DNA of 64,000 bases from Patella vulgata (Eukaryota > Mollusca > Gastropoda > Patellidae), in assembly GCF_932274485.2 (NCBI RefSeq), contig NC_065883.2, forward strand, positions 11,468,222 to 11,532,221, in the 5' to 3' direction. The stretch's first letter is position 1; the number at the start of each line of letters is the position of its first letter. Shown piece after piece: positions 10,456 to 25,000 of this stretch. Below the pieces are notes generated by a model, which did no database searches, was not told the DNA's origin, and was given only the letters and a program-made list of their open reading frames with translations. The position numbers and the translations under genes were made by a program.

Positions 10456-10894
10456 ACAATGCTACTGCGCATCACAAAAGAGAATCTCTGCTGTTTTTAT
10501 GGGGTTGTGTTGAACCGTGCTCAGTGAATATAGGTCTACAGAACTGCCATTTACTTCATGGTTAAAACTATCATTTTTAGTTATAGTACTTTGGAAGCTG
10601 TCACATTTTTGGGACATTGAACGTTAAGATAGCAGCGTACAGGGTTATTTTACAATAGAAAGTTTTGAGACCACCCTGCTAAGCTAATTTAATTTTTAGA
10701 TCTCAAGAATCTTGATGAAGCAAAAGCCATTCCTGTCACGAGAACAATGTTTTGTTTAATATTTCAAAACTCAAAAAATTAGAAGTAAAAGCTTTTGTGA
10801 AAAGAGCATAAAGAAAAGAAAAAAAAACAAAAAAACATTTGACCGGTGTTCCTGAAGAACAAAAATTAAAGTAGTTTGGCAATTTCATAATTAA

Positions 10895-11135
10895 TGTATC
10901 TCAAGGTCTGTCATTGAGTCAAATGGCATAGTTTCAATTCCCCGGTTGTACGCAACGATGGGTAGGGTCGCCTGTCCAACCTCGTTGGTTTTCTGCGGGT
11001 CCTCAGGTTTCCTCCCACTGCTAAAGACCCCTACGCACAAGCGAATTATTGAAATAAAATTAAACCATATGTTAGTCCTGAAATGATCTAGTCTGTATCA
11101 GGAGACCTTAAACTACATTTCTCTCTCTCTCCCAT
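10895..11135 (+). mobile_element. SINE-A copy lacking the A-box end
   Basis: Carries AAGGTCTGTCATTGAGTCAA, a B box, the full body and a CTCTCTCTCT tail. Same orientation as AHSA. Confidence 0.8.
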
Positions 11136-11599
11136 AATTAATGATGACTTTCAGGTACACGTATCTCAGAAATTGTTTGTTCTGATATGCCATGATTGCA
11201 TTTTATATTTAATGTATGTTTATATGAGAATCTATATTTGTTAAAAATATGTGTGTTTTGTTGAGAAATCATATTATTTAAATTATTTTAAGCTTTGTAT
11301 TCTGGGCATTAATGCTGGCTTGACCACGATACTGACATTTGTAACAATCCCAAATTTATTTAGGATACTTTGGGACACCTCTCTCAAATCAAAGTTCTTC
11401 GTCTGAAATATCCTCAAGTCATTTATGTTGAATAAATAATAGTTATTTCATTTTGCTCATTGAAAGAGCATTCAAGTCAAAATTTGGAAAATGGACGTAA
11501 CATGTTACATGTAATTTAAGCATCTTCTGAATTCAGATATTCTTTCACTTCCACAAAGGAAGTTAAAAGAGGAGTTTTTAGCAATTTATGAATATACCA

Positions 11600-11655
11600 G
11601 GCCCTGATTTCACAAAGCATTCTCAGACTTAAGAATAATTTCAAGTTGAGTACAG
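11600..11655. repeat. MITE-5 end fragment
   Basis: Matches one end of the 44108-44325 element (TTTCACAAAGCATTCTCAGA, then CTTAAG). Short. Confidence 0.5.
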
Positions 11656-12059
11656 TATTATTACTTTCATTGTATTCAGTTAGAGGACATAGCAGGGTTA
11701 TATTTACAAATATTTTTCCAAAAATTGTAATTTTTATTAAAATCTTTGATGACTTGGCCATAAGGAATACTTGACTGTTGGTTGGTGTATGGTTCATTGC
11801 CTGGCAACCTATGTTTCGGTATTGTCACTTAATAAGAACCGGAAATGCATGTATTTAAAACTATTAAAACCATGTTTTTTTCTCACTACTTATTTTGCTG
11901 CATTATGATGGATGATGTCAATTTTAAACCACCATGGGCTGTTTGCTTTTCCCGAACTGAATTCAAAGTCATATATTACAAAACCAAAATGTTAATTTTA
12001 GGATCTTATTAACAAACAAATTGTAAAGAACTAAGTAATAGATAATGAATGTCAAATAT

Positions 12060-12155
12060 AGTGAAATACAAACATTCAGTGTGAAATTAAGAATTGCTGA
12101 AGTGTAAAATGAAGAATTGCTGAAGTGTGAAATGAAGAACTGCTGAAGTATGACT
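12060..12155. repeat. Short tandem repeat, ~27-bp unit
   Basis: Three imperfect units containing GAATTGCTGAAGTGTGAAAT. Non-coding. Confidence 0.7.
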
Positions 12156-12539
12156 TTACAAAAAGTAAATGGATGAGCAAACAGCCCACAATTGTACATG
12201 TGATATGAAGTTTTGTTAGTTTTGGTGATAAAATTTATGGATTTGTAAATTAATGTTTGTTTTTATTTCTGCCCCATGTTTCAAACTGACCACCACATGT
12301 CTGCCAAATTGTATATTTCTATCCTAATTTTCCACGGTCCCTCTAGAGCTGGTCCGCAGGCCCGAGGATACAGAAACCTCTATAATAGGGGAAGGGATGT
12401 CGTCCTCAATGTTTAGAAAGGGGAAAATTTGGATATAACTTTGTGCCAGAACCTATAGCTGAATATTCAGTAATAATGTCCAGGACGGTTGAGCATTGAA
12501 ATAGCAATCAAATTGAAAGGAACGGTTTCTCCTCTGTTC

Positions 12540-12750
12540 AGATTGACCTGCTCCGTAGACTTTTAAGGCATGCGCTTTAGATCATAAGGTTGTCATTGGC
12601 ATGGTTTTGATTCCCAGCTTTTATGTGACATGAGGTTTTTTTTTACTGGGTCCTCTGGTTTCCTTCCACTGCTTAAGGCCCCTCCCTGTATGTGAATTAT
12701 TGAAAACAAAATGACCTGGTTTGTGTTGAGTTAATCCCTCTCTCTTTAAA
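12540..12750 (+). mobile_element. Degenerate SINE-A
   Basis: Weak head (AGATCATAAGGTTGTCATTG), B-box-like GGTTTTGATTCCC, and a body ending GTGTTGAGTTAATCCCTCTC. Older than most other copies. Confidence 0.55.
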
Positions 12751-13289
12751 TGTCAGTAGTTGATTTTCATCCATATTTTTCAGTACAGTGAATGTCTTCT
12801 TTGAGCGGCATTTAGCAATTGAAAACGTTGAGAGAACCCTCAACGAAACGTCGCTTTAAATAAAATAGTAATTGTGTTCCATATTATGTATTTTGTATTA
12901 CAGTGAATGTGCTGGAAATTGTTCCAGTTTATACAATTGTTCCAAATATCCAGACTCAGTAATGGTGATTCGTGTGATCTTCCTCTAAATGATCCGATCT
13001 CAAAATATTCACTACAAGTTTGTTATCTCTATAGCTGCTTCCCAACCAAAGGAGTCTGTGTAAAAACTATGAAGTTCCACAGGGTCTGGTGGGGAAAAGG
13101 GGGGGGCTGTGAAAAAGATGATGGGCAAGTAAAATTTTGGACCCGAATGAGTCTGAATGTGAATTGTAAACAAGGAATGTACAATATTGCTAAACATCTC
13201 TACCCAACAAGCTGCATTGGAATCATTCATCCCAGAAATGGGGTTTAATCTCCCATCAATATAGTTAAATGTAACTGCAATGCCCAACA

Positions 13290-13535
13290 GAAGCATTTCC
13301 CTCTTGTCAGTGATGCAAGCTGTCTAGTTGTTTGGATGGGATAAAAAAAACTGAGGCCCCGTGTACACATTGGCATGCACGTAAAAGATCCCTTGTCAGT
13401 TGAAATTTGATATAAGAGCAGGCTTTAGTGCCCCTGTCTGGGCAAAATTTCCCTCATAGCACACTGAATGGCATATGCCCATCTTCATTAGCCTAGTTCA
13501 GAGCAGAACAATAGGAGGTTAAACCCCATTTAATT
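13290..13535 (+). mobile_element. SINE-B, 3' two thirds
   Basis: Begins at CCTCTTGTCAGTGATGCAAG, carries CACGTAAAAGATCCCTTGTC, and ends GGAGGTTAAACCCCATTTAA. 5' truncated. Confidence 0.85.
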
Positions 13536-15075
13536 TTCTTTTTTTCTTTAAATTCCAACTGCCAAGGGTTCTTTCATTTGCACACAAATCAGGTACAACC
13601 CCTGACATGTAAAGGCTTGACTTTAAATAAAACATGGAAGGGCCATCTCTGCGCTTTCTACAATTCCAACCCAAAATATTCTAGGTTAGGTAACTTTTCA
13701 GTTCCTTGCCCGTTCGATTACCACAGCCCAGCCCACCCCACCCTCCTTAAAAAAAATTGCAAATTAATTTTGGAAATGTCATCAGTGACAGTTTATTTGT
13801 AATAAATCTGTACAAATATTGAAAGCAAATTAACAAGTGCCAAAACACATTACATATATACACATATATTAGTCTTTGACACTTATAGCACACGCACCAT
13901 CATTATTATATAACATAGTTAGATTTTAAAATATTCCTATTAAAATGGTCCCATATTTAACTGGCAGTGATATTTACATCTTTAATGTCAGAACTTTAAG
14001 CACACTGAAGAAAAGAGGGTGAGGGGGAAGTTGATAAAACAGACTCCCATGATGTTAATATAAAAAAAGTTCAGATATACAGAACTTTAACCATAGTAAT
14101 GAAATCGAATCGGCATCCTAATCGATCTCACGTCTCCTACCTATGCTAGACTAAGCCTTAAGAACAAACGAATTAACACAACTTCCTTCATACCAACAAA
14201 TAGAGAAGCATTCTGTTGAAGAAAGTGTTGACCTTTTCCTCCATTTTCATCAATGTAGAAAATTTGGGCCTATCCCACTTAACTATTCAGTTCAAATCGA
14301 GAAGGATTTTGTTGAAGAAAGTATTGACTTTTCCGCCATTTTCATGTAGAAAATTTGGGCCTATTGCACTAAACAGCAATGCTGACCTGGGTATTGTAAA
14401 GATAGGCATAACATAAAACGTATAACAATACGATTTAAATCGCAATACATATCCACCTAACGAAGTTAAGAAACCATGTAAATACAGAATACATAAATGT
14501 GTGTGTATTTTTTGTTGTCATTGAACTGGTATATTATTTTGGGATGCGTCATGTGAGAGTTTTTCAGTGCAATATGAGTTGTTATATATATCTAATTGTC
14601 TGAATTCTTATAAAAATAAAAGTATCAATTCAGCATTATGACCTAACATATATATCAAATCCAGATTCATAAAACTGTTTATTTGTGACTTGAATCTAGG
14701 CAGAGAAAATAGATTTGGATTCTCTGTAATAAACCACGCTCTAAGTCTCAACTCGGTCACCCCTACGTAAAAGCATTGTTTAACACTATTTGCTGACATT
14801 AGTGAAGTGGGAGAGCCTATTTTCGGACTGACTGGGGAAGTTTGGAATTCTCACATGCTGAGTTAAGACACCTTAAGGTATAGATAACCCTACCCATATC
14901 AAAGAATTCCTTATAGATGTATTTTCCGTATGGAAATGGTTGCCCTAAATGACCAGATATCCTCCCCTAACTGGTCTGAAAATTGACACCACATAAGGAA
15001 AGCAACTCTGTTCTGTGATGTGTTCACAGTTCAGTTTTATCTACTGTCTGCGATATCACACAAGGTGGAAATTTA
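13536..15075. other. Intergenic DNA with one local duplication
   Basis: No gene is supported. A ~73-bp direct duplication sits at about 14213-14366 (GTTGAAGAAAGTGTTGACCT and GTTGAAGAAAGTATTGACTT), sharing AGAAAATTTGGGCCTAT. The rest is AT-rich single-copy sequence. Confidence 0.5.
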
Positions 15076-15430
15076 GTCCTACAAGAAGAGAAGAAGAAGT
15101 TTTATCTGTGATATCACCTGAGGTGGAAGCGGACATTAACCCTACAAGAAGAAGTTTTATCTGTAATATCACGCGAAGTGGAAGCGGACATTAACTCTAC
15201 AAGAAGTTTTATCTGTGATATCACGCGATGGGGAAGCAGACATTAAACCCTACAGGAAGAAGTGTGATATCACGCGATGGGGAAGCAGACATTAAACCCT
15301 ACAAGAAGAAGTTTTATCTGAGATATCACGCGATGGGGAAGGGGACATTAAACCCTACAGGAAGAAGTGTGATATCAAGCGATGGGGAGGCAGACATTAA
15401 ACCCTACAAGAAGAAGTTTTATCTGCTTAC
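15076..15430. repeat. ~55-60 bp minisatellite in the AHSA-USP34 intergenic region
   Basis: About seven imperfect units built from GAAGTTTTATCTGTGATATC, ACGCGATGGGGAAG and CAGACATTAAACCCTACAAG, with some shortened units. It is GC-richer than its flanks. It gives open frames of 68-83 codons purely because of the repeat, and is not regarded as coding. Confidence 0.85.
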
Positions 15431-15822
15431 ATAAACATCTATATTTATCAATCACACAGTCATACATAAACTTGTACATACAATATCACAGGGCTGTTAT
15501 TTTACCATATTGTCAAGTCTGTTTTCAAGAATACATTTTTTTTAGTATTTTACTATCACTGTCAATTAAAACCAATATTTGTAGAATTTACAAAACAAAA
15601 ACTACAAATTTAACTTTATTTATGGACTTTTAAAGCTACCATTATTAAAAATAGTGTTGTTTATAGCATGCGACAGGTGACAGGTAAATACGACTAAAGA
15701 GACGAGAGCCTGTTCAACATCACCCACTGAACTCAAAGCATTAACATAGCTTTTATAGTTTTAAAGTTAACATTTTTAAAACGACGTTTTTTTTATGGCA
15801 AGTTCATTGACCAACAGGTAAA

Positions 15823-15828
15823 TTTATT
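15823..15828 (-). terminator. Candidate poly(A) signal for USP34
   Basis: AATAAA on the minus strand, about 180 bases beyond the USP34 stop (16004-16006). A second candidate is at 15615-15620. Which one is used cannot be told from the sequence. Confidence 0.45.
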
Positions 15829-15887
15829 AACTGGTAATTCTCGACAGGTAATTACGATTGATATCAGAGCCCATTCAATATCACCCA

Positions 15888-15957
15888 CTGAAAATATTAA
15901 CATATCTCTATGACTATTTATAAATATTAACATATCTCTATGACTATTTATAAATAG
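15888..15957. repeat. Two tandem ~30-bp units in the USP34 3' UTR region
   Basis: ATATTAACATATCTCTATGA followed by CTATTTAT occurs twice back to back. Confidence 0.8.
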
Positions 15958-16003
15958 AATATTTATAATAATCATTTGGCACACAACACAAACTGAACAA
16001 GAA

Positions 16004-19000
16004 CTATTTCTTTGATTTTTTCTCGATCAAATTTAAAAGTTTTTGTATCTGAGTGGCTGCCAAGTCAACTTTGTTAGGTTTGTCTCTGTTAAAAATAAGA
16101 CCAGTATGCTGAGGTCTACTGGTGCTGGTACTCGCACTCGGTTGGGTAGTAGATGTACTTGCTTGACTAGAGTTGCTGTTCTTGGTTGCAGTTCTCACGT
16201 CTGCTGGTGGTGGAGATTTTTTCTCTGATTCTTCTTCCTGTTTATCAGACGTTGATGCAGATTCTGTTTCTTTTGCACTTTGTTTATCTTCTTCTTTTTC
16301 ATCTTCTCCATCATTACTTATTCGCCTTCGTTTTGATGGCGTCTCACCTGTAACATAAATTAAACTTTTACGATCACAGTCTATCAACCCAGTGTATTGT
16401 CTTTAAACAGGTTGATGACTGGGGGAGATGAGGCCAGTTTGGGGAGATCAAACAGTTGGGGAGGAGATTAGGCTGGTTGGGGAGATCAGACCGCTTGTGG
16501 AGGAGATGAGGCTGGTTTAGGGAGGAGATCAGCCAGTTGGGGAGGGGATCAGACTGGTTGGGGAGGAGATCAGAAGACGGGCGTATGCACACACAGTGTG
16601 CTAGAGGGAAATTTTGGCCAGGCAGTGGTGCTACAGCCTACTCGAATTCAACTGCCAAGGGATCTTTTACGTGCACGCCAATGTGTACACTGGACCTCGT
16701 TTTTTCGTCTCATCCGAACGATGAGGGAGAACCACGCCGGAAAATCTGGATGAACTTTCTCGGCCAATGCAGGGATCGAACACCCGACTCCTGGCTAGCG
16801 AGCCAGCGTCTTACCCACTTAGCCACCGTGATCCCCCTTAACCCAAACCCTTGAGGTGTATGATGCAATGTGGGAATTTCCGACATCTGAAAAAAATCTA
16901 ATTTCAGTTCAGATTAAAAATTTACCTGAATCTGTCTTTTTATCTGGAGACGCGGTTTGCTGCTGCTCCTCTTCTAATTTTTGGCTGGCAAGTTTTGCCT
17001 GTTCTTCCGCTTCTAACCTCTGTTGTTGATGTTGTCGACACGCTTTCAAAATATACTGTAGACTCTCCATTAAAAGCTCACTGATTTGTTTTGGCATTTG
17101 GACGGAAAATATTATCAACATTGCCCGAACATCCTATAAAATCAGATAAATGTGTAAATAAAGTGGGAGGTCTATGGGTTTCTGCATTGTACACAGTTAA
17201 AGCAGGGTGTGCACAACTCTGAACATTTAAAATTCCAGGATTTATTTACCAGATTCCAGGAGTCTCATTATAGAAGTCTACATCATAATGAATTTTTTTA
17301 ACGCTTGAAGAACATCGTTCGACTAACTTTTGAAGAAACATTCGATGACAACGTTCAGTTTTATATCTTAAAATATATAGCGAAACCACAAATGTTAATT
17401 TCCCAGGAGTTTCAAGGAGTAATCTTGTTTTTCCAGGATTTTCCAGTTCTGGAAATCACATTTTCATTTTTCCAGGATTTTCAAGGAGAGAGAGAGAGAG
17501 AGGAAGAAATGGGGTTTAACGTCCACTCGACACAAACTAGGTCATTTCGTGACTAACATATGTTTTAATTTTATTTCAATAATTCGTTTGCGCTTAGGGG
17601 TCTTTGGCAGCGGGAGGAAACCAGAGGACCCAGAGAAAACCCACGAGGTTGAACAGGCGACCCTAATCCTTGTCACATACAACCGGGGATTCGAAAACAC
17701 GCCAGTTGACTCAATGACAAGGATTTTCAAGGATGTGTGAACCTTGTAAAGCCACCGATTGTCATTTGCATTTTTGGGATAATCACATGTTTCATGGATT
17801 AATCCATGATAAAATGTACATAAATTGATTATCTTATATGTAATTAAGAAAACAAAATCCAAATATCAATAGTAGTTAATCTCCTGGCTTGAATTCAATC
17901 TGATGAAAAAGACCAAATAAATTTTTTTTATCCAATCTTCAGTAGAGAGAATGAGAGAGAGAAATAGGGTTTAACATCCACTAGGTCATTTCAAGACCAA
18001 CATATGGTTCAATTTTATTTCAATAATTCGTTTCCAGGAGTTTCAAGGAGTAATCTTGTTTTTCCAGGATTTTCCAGTACTGGAAATCACATTTTCATTT
18101 TACCCGGATTTTCAAGGAGAGAGAGAGAAATGGGGTTTAACGTCCACTCGACACAAACTAGGTCATTTCGAAATTAACATATTGTTTAATTTTATTTCAA
18201 TAATTCGCTTGCACGTAGGGGTCTTTAGCAGCGGGAGGAAACCAGAGGACCCAGATAAAACCCACGAGGTTGGACAGGCGACCCTATTCCTTGTCACTTA
18301 CAACCAGGGAATCGAAACCACGGCAGTTGACTCAATGAAAGACCTTATGATACAACGCAGAATGTTCAATTGATGAAATCTTTGTAAATACTAAAAGGAA
18401 TACAGCCATTTTTGGACTGATATTCCTGTTATATATCTTACAAATACTGCACAGATGTTTGGGTCAACCTTGCCCTATGCTGTCATGTTGTGGGACTTGT
18501 CATTGTCACTTTTGTTTCTGTCACAATCAGTAAATCTTAGGGCGTCTCACAATAACACTGATCATTGGCCACAATTTACATATAGGTTTAAGAACACTTT
18601 ATACCACATCCCCATGAGTAGTTTACATAATTTATATCAGGGAGATTCTGATCCAGGTATACTTACAGCATTTATTCTATAACAAGTAGCATGTAATTCT
18701 CGTTCTGTTTCCACGTTTTCTAGAGCTGATTTCTCGGCTATTATAGATGCTACTATACTATCTAATAACGATCTACCTTGATCATGTAGAACTTGTTGAT
18801 AAACCTGCAAATATACATTCATTATTTATATATCAACAAACTGGTAGATTTAGCTCAGGCAGTGGCATCTCTGCCTATATTATCAATGGAATCTAATGTC
18901 TGGTCAACACTATCATTAATTATGAAATAAACAGAGAAAGAGAGAAATGGAGTTTAACATCCACTCGAAACAAACTATGTCATTTCGGGACCAACATATG

Positions 19001-22000
19001 GTTTAATTTATATTTCAATAATTCGCTTGCGTGTAGGGGTCTTTAGCAGTGGGAGGAAACAAGAGGATCCAGAGAAAAAACATGAGGTTGTTCAGGGGAC
19101 CCTACTCCTTGCCACGTACAAGTAGGGGACACTATTCCTTGTCACAAACAAGCGGAGAATCGAAACCACGCCATTTGACTCCATGACAGACTTTTGATCC
19201 AACATGCAGTTGTTAACCATTCGGTCACCCAACCCCCTATGGAAAACACATACGATACTTCTTTTATTTCTCTGGTTTGTGCAGTGCAAAAAGAACATTT
19301 TGCCCCGACAGCAGCATTTGCATCCTCAAATTTCAACTACTAAGTTTGTTTTATGTGCATGCCAATGTGTACACAGGTGGATCAAATATCTTTGTCAACC
19401 AAGCAGGTGCCACCCAAGCTTGATAAATCCAGAAGGTTCGTCTGGACTTGAACCTGGGACAGTCCAGTCATAAAGTCAGTGCCCTTCCTCTCGACAACAG
19501 TGGCCCCCCCAACCAGTACATAAATTTGATTTTACTATCAAAATAACAAAATTTTCAAAATTAACAAAGGCTTAAACTTACCTTAGGGAAGAAGTTACAG
19601 AAGAATTGATAAATTATTTGGCTATTTAGAGACCTTCTTTCATCTAATAAAACAGCATCTACATAATCTATAAAGGCATTGCTGTTACATAATACTTTTA
19701 TATAATTCCTATCAACTTGCTGAAAATAGGAAATATTAACATTACAATTTATGGAATAAAGAACAAATACATATTTTAGTTTTTCTCTATAGCAGTGGGA
19801 GGAAACAGGAGAACCCAGAGAAAACCCAAAAGGTTAGACAAGTGACCCTCTTTCTTGTCAAGTTCAAGAACGGGAACGAAACTATGTCCCATTCAAATCA
19901 ATGATAGATATTACAATCTAAAGTGAACTTGGCCTCCTTTTTATAGTGTAACAAGCGGATGCCATGCAAGATACGCCCACATTTTGCAAGAGATGGTCAG
20001 AAAAGAAGCTAAAAAAAAAGAAGCGATGAGGGGACACAATCCAGCAAGTTATGGTCTGATATGCACAAATATCAAAAGGAATCAAAATCTCTGGGATATA
20101 AACACATATTTTGAGTTTGATCAAAATCCGATAGAAATTCTGACTTCTAGACAACCTTGGTATTTCATACTTTTACACAATTTGCTTAAAATTCTTACCT
20201 CTGATTGGTAGATTTCATACCATAACATAGCAAAATATTGTAACTGTAATGGTACACCTTCACAAGCTACCATAGCACCTACAGAACAAAACAAAATATA
20301 TTAATTAGACCAGATTGGGATTGTTTTGTAAATCAAGATCTATTTCAAACATAGTTTTGCAAACATGAAAATACATGTTTAATCTAAGACAAAAATTTTG
20401 AGAAAAAAAAACCCAATGTCTTGTTACAACAACAACATCATCCCCAAAAGTTCCATGTCCCGCTAGCAGCAGCTATTAAGTCACTAGCTTTTGATTTTGT
20501 TTTTGTCAAGTATTGTTCCGGCAACAGTGTTATAATTTGTCCCTATATATAAACATTAGTAGCTGTTCTTACATAAGTATGTCACAATCTGATTAAAACA
20601 CAGATCCTATTTCGTTTCGTTTTTTATACTTCAAAATTTCATTTTACTTGTCTTCACAACACTAGGATCTGGAAGAGTTGCTATATAACAGGCGTTCTAG
20701 TTGATGTGAGGAATTAGCCAATGAAACGGTCTGTTACGACAAGTTCTTGGCGTGCTCTGCACTTAACTGTGGGTAAATGCCTAGAAACGTCAATGGGTCA
20801 AAAGCCGCTCATATGACCCCTGACATGACCTCCCAGTACAACTGGTCAGATCTTCATGTAGTGTAGGCCATCGAAAGTACAAAAAAAACAAAAAAACAAA
20901 CGAAATATAGATCTGTATTTTAATCAGATAGAAGTATGTGTTATAGTTTATTACTATATATGGTATGATAACTTACTGAGATTGATCAAAGATTCACTCA
21001 TATTTTGTTGATTAACTGCTACACGACACATAACATCAACTAACATATGATACGGTTGAAAGAAATCGGTTAATGATTGGTCGTAAACTTCATCAGCTCC
21101 CTGTAATAAAAAATATCATAACATTTACCCTTGTACACCTCTAATTATTACAACATTAATACCTGATTGGCTAAGATCTTAATGTTAAGAGACATTGATG
21201 TCGTTTCCATGGTTACCTTGAAGTTAGTTCCTGTTTTTTTCAAAACCCGATCAACACCATTTATAACATAAATATCTACCATAAATGAATGGTTAATTCA
21301 AATATATAATTGTACTGTAAATATAATAATTATCCACTTGATACCAAGAAATCTTAAAGTCAGATCTTAATAACGTTTATTGTCTGTATTTATTTTATAT
21401 TTCAACATGAAAAATTACACCTGAATTTCAGATTTTATATCAAATCTAAAAAAAAATCAACATTCAATTCTTAAATTTAATAAATTCTATCTGCAAACTG
21501 ATAATATTTGACTTACATTAGAGTGTTCTATCTGGGTTGTATTTAAACACATCTGAAACTGTGGACGTGGGGGACGGATGTTGGATTTTGAACCAAATGG
21601 TTTCTGACCTCTTCTTGGAAAATATGGTCCAGTTACCACTGAAAAAAATACAGGATTTTTCTAACTAAATCAATTGTAAAAACTTCGCAAGTTTATAATA
21701 ACACTGCAGTAAACAATTTTAATGATAAAAATAACACTAGTATATCGTGAATAACTCCTGTCATAAACCTTTCTGATATGATGTCAATCATTTCCAATTA
21801 TTTCCTTATTTGTAGAATGACCAGATTGCAGTAGAAGTTTAAAAGTGTATAAATGGATTCGGTTAGCCTTAGATCAAATGACTGTGGACTCCAAAAGCAG
21901 AGTGCTAATTAAAAATTTATTCATCAGCTTTGAGATGCCAAAGTAGTTAGGGTCAGTTGCTAAACTCAAAGAACAAATCTCTTTTTGAAGATCAAATTAT

Positions 22001-25000
22001 CTCCCTTGAACACTTCTGAAGATCAAATTATCTCCCTTGAAAAATTCCTCAAGTAATCCACTGTTATCGGTATCTCTGGCGATTCTGTTCGACTTTTTCA
22101 GTCAATACTTGAAAAGTGAGCTACTGTTTAATATTCTAAAGACTGTTTTCATCAAAGAAATTCTAAAGTTTCAGTGAAATGAGTAATGAAATTAAAGTTT
22201 CAGTGAAATGAGAAATTCTAAAGTTTTAGTGAAATGAGTAATGAAATTAAAGTTTCAGTGAAATGAGTAATGAAATGTTTCAGTGAAATGAGTAATGAAA
22301 TTAAAGTTCTAGTGAAATGAGTAATGAAATTAAAGTTCATGTGAAATGAGTAATGATATTAAAGTTAAAGTGAAATGAGTAATGAAATTAAAGTTTATGT
22401 GAAATGAATAATGTAATTAAAGTTTATATGAAATTAGTAATGAAATTAAAGTTCTAGTGAAATGAGTAATGAAATGTTTCAGTGAAATGAGTAATGTTAT
22501 TTTACCTGGTAATGAATTATCTTGACATGCTGTATGAGCATGTGTTAATACTGGTACTATAGTTGATATACATTCACCTTGAAACGTTAATACCATCTGT
22601 TTTAATAACTCTAGAAAAATATAACAAAATAATTTATACAATATAACAAAGAAACAAATTATTAATACTATAACTCTATAATATCATTTATACCATCTGT
22701 TCTAATAACTCTATAATAATACAATAAAACAATTTATTAATACTGGACATTGGTTTTCAAAATATATGAAAATCATACTGCTTGTAGACTGCACATGAAT
22801 TAAATAGTTGCAATGTTTTTAAAACATACTCTCTTAGTCCCGAAATAACCAAGTTTGAGCTAAGTGGACATTGAAACCCATTTCTCTCTCTTAGATCAAG
22901 GACCTGACATACGTACCCATCTTCTTCATATAAATAATTAAAATCATGATGTTAAAATATATTTACCAAAACAAACTTGTCTAACTTCCGGTGGTGTATA
23001 AGAATTTAATAATGTTAAAACTTTCTTCACAAATTCCATTCGTTCTTTCCAACTAGCAAAACAACTTTTAATACGAACACTAACTTCACCTATAATAGAC
23101 AGATATATTTAATTATCGATAAGTACAGACTGGGAAGTATAATCTGGGAAAATAAATTATAAATTATCTCTGTCCCTAACATCAGGCCCAACAAAATAAT
23201 AATTTACTATTGGTCATAATGGTCACCAGCTAACTAACTGTGCTCACTGCTATTCTAGACTAGTTGGGGTTGAATGGCCGAATGGTAAGCATGTGCACGC
23301 TGTATCATAAGGTCTGTCATTGAGTCATCAGGCATGGTCTCAATTCTCCGGTTGTACGTGACAAGGAGTAGGGTTGCCTGTATCTCTATTCTAGACTATT
23401 CTAAAAATAGAATGGGGGTCGGTCACAAAGAAGTCTATGTTGTATATGATGACCCAGTCGCTCAGCCCGAAGTAATTACAAGGTTAAAAGTATATTTTTT
23501 CAAGGTTAATAAGTTCTAAGCCTAATGTGGGGAATAATCAATCATAAGTTATTTCCATACACAAAGTCAGAAGAAATCATTATTCCTAAAAGAGATCAGT
23601 TGTTCAGTAAAACGGGTGGTTACTTTCACTTTCACCAGAAGTATAATATGCAGTTTGTGTAATATGTAACATATTTTCAAGTTACTTCGAGTAGTGACAT
23701 TTTTAAAGCCACAAATAAAATCAAAGTGGGTTTATAAATTAAGTTGAAATTTCTCTTACTTCTGGATTCTCGTATTTCACGAGCCGTTTCTAAAACTTTT
23801 AATAAAATAGTGAGCAAATCAACAATATCACCAGTCACATGACAAGCTGTAGCTTCATGGTACATCACATGTAAAGTATAAAAAGCCTGAAATATGAAAC
23901 AAAACCAAAATTAATTCAACTCAATTTTTATTCCACAAAAATCTTAAATTAAAAGAGCACTTTCACATCTGTGCCTGTGCAACCTCGTGGGTTTCTCCGG
24001 GTCCTTCGGTTTCCTCCCACTGCTAAAGACCCCTACACGCAAGCGAATGATTGAAATAAAATTAAACCATATGTTAGTCCCAAAATGACCTAGTTTGTGT
24101 TGAGTGGACTTTAACCCCATTTCTCTCTCTCTCTGATGCAAACCAGGTCTACAAATTACACTTCTGTATTTAAAAACGTATTTGTGAATATTGTGTAGTC
24201 CTAGCACAACAGACTTAGAATAAAGAAGACGTTTTAATACATAACATTTTGGGTATTCGAACCCTATTCCAAACTTGTAAAATCGTTGTAAGACCCAAAA
24301 CATCATTTAATGAATAGGGACAACCATGTTTTCATATTTATGTCTTATCTCTGTCTCCAAAGTTTTATCATCCAATAGTTAAGCACATCTAATTGATTTG
24401 TCCAACCTCTTTGACTAATTTAATTCAATGGAGCGATGCAGATCTCAATATAAATATATTACATTGAGCATAATTTAATCTGAGTAAAATACAGATCTAT
24501 ATTTAGATTCGTTTTTTTATACTTTCGATGGCCTACACTACATGAAGATCTGACCAGTTGTTTTGGGGGGTCGCGTAAGAGGTCATACGAGTGGCTTTTG
24601 ACCCTATGACGTCAAATGTTTGATTAACCAATTAGCATTGATGTTTCTAGTGGATTACCCACTGTTCCATGCAGCTCATGCCAAAAGCTCGCTGTAACAG
24701 ACCGTTTCATTGGTTTATCCCTCACATCATCCTGAACATGTCAATGATAACAACTTTTCCAGATCCTTGTGTTGTGAAGACAAGTAAAACAAAATTTTGA
24801 ACAATAAAAAACAAAACGAAATAGGATCTGTGTTTTAATCAAATTGAGTATAATTAGACCACCTGTTGAATGATAAAAGAAAGTTATTTTTGTTTATAGA
24901 GAAGAGAATTACCTCAGTTATCATCTGTAGACCACCATGTAAAACAACATCTAATTTCTCTTCTTGACTTTCTACTAGAATCTTAAAAGCACTGAAAAAT

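Larger units (their letters stand above)
16004..17133 (-). other. USP34: USP34 C-terminal tail exons
   Basis: Exons 16926-17133 and 16004-16347. The first encodes DVRAMLIIFSVQMPKQISEL, a helix, then a Q/E-rich coiled segment (QQQRLEAEEQAKLASQKLEE). The second begins GETPSKRRRISNDGED, matching the human GATPIKRRRVSSDEE nuclear-localisation-like motif. It then becomes an acidic and Ser/Thr-rich low-complexity stretch, ending IQKLLNLIEKKSKK and TAG/TAA-type stop at 16004-16006. The tail after KRRR is about 100 residues, clearly shorter than in human, and does not visibly match the human terminus. It is probably disordered. Confidence 0.9.

Noticed and set aside
12907-13248. 113-codon plus-strand ORF in the intergenic region
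   Set aside because: No recognisable domain, odd composition, no splice context, overlaps a minus-strand ORF of similar length and ends at a SINE. Most likely chance.
15228-15633. Repetitive ORFs encoding GEADIKPYKKKFYL-type units
   Set aside because: Produced by the ~57-bp minisatellite; units vary in length and frame, and no start or splice context is convincing.
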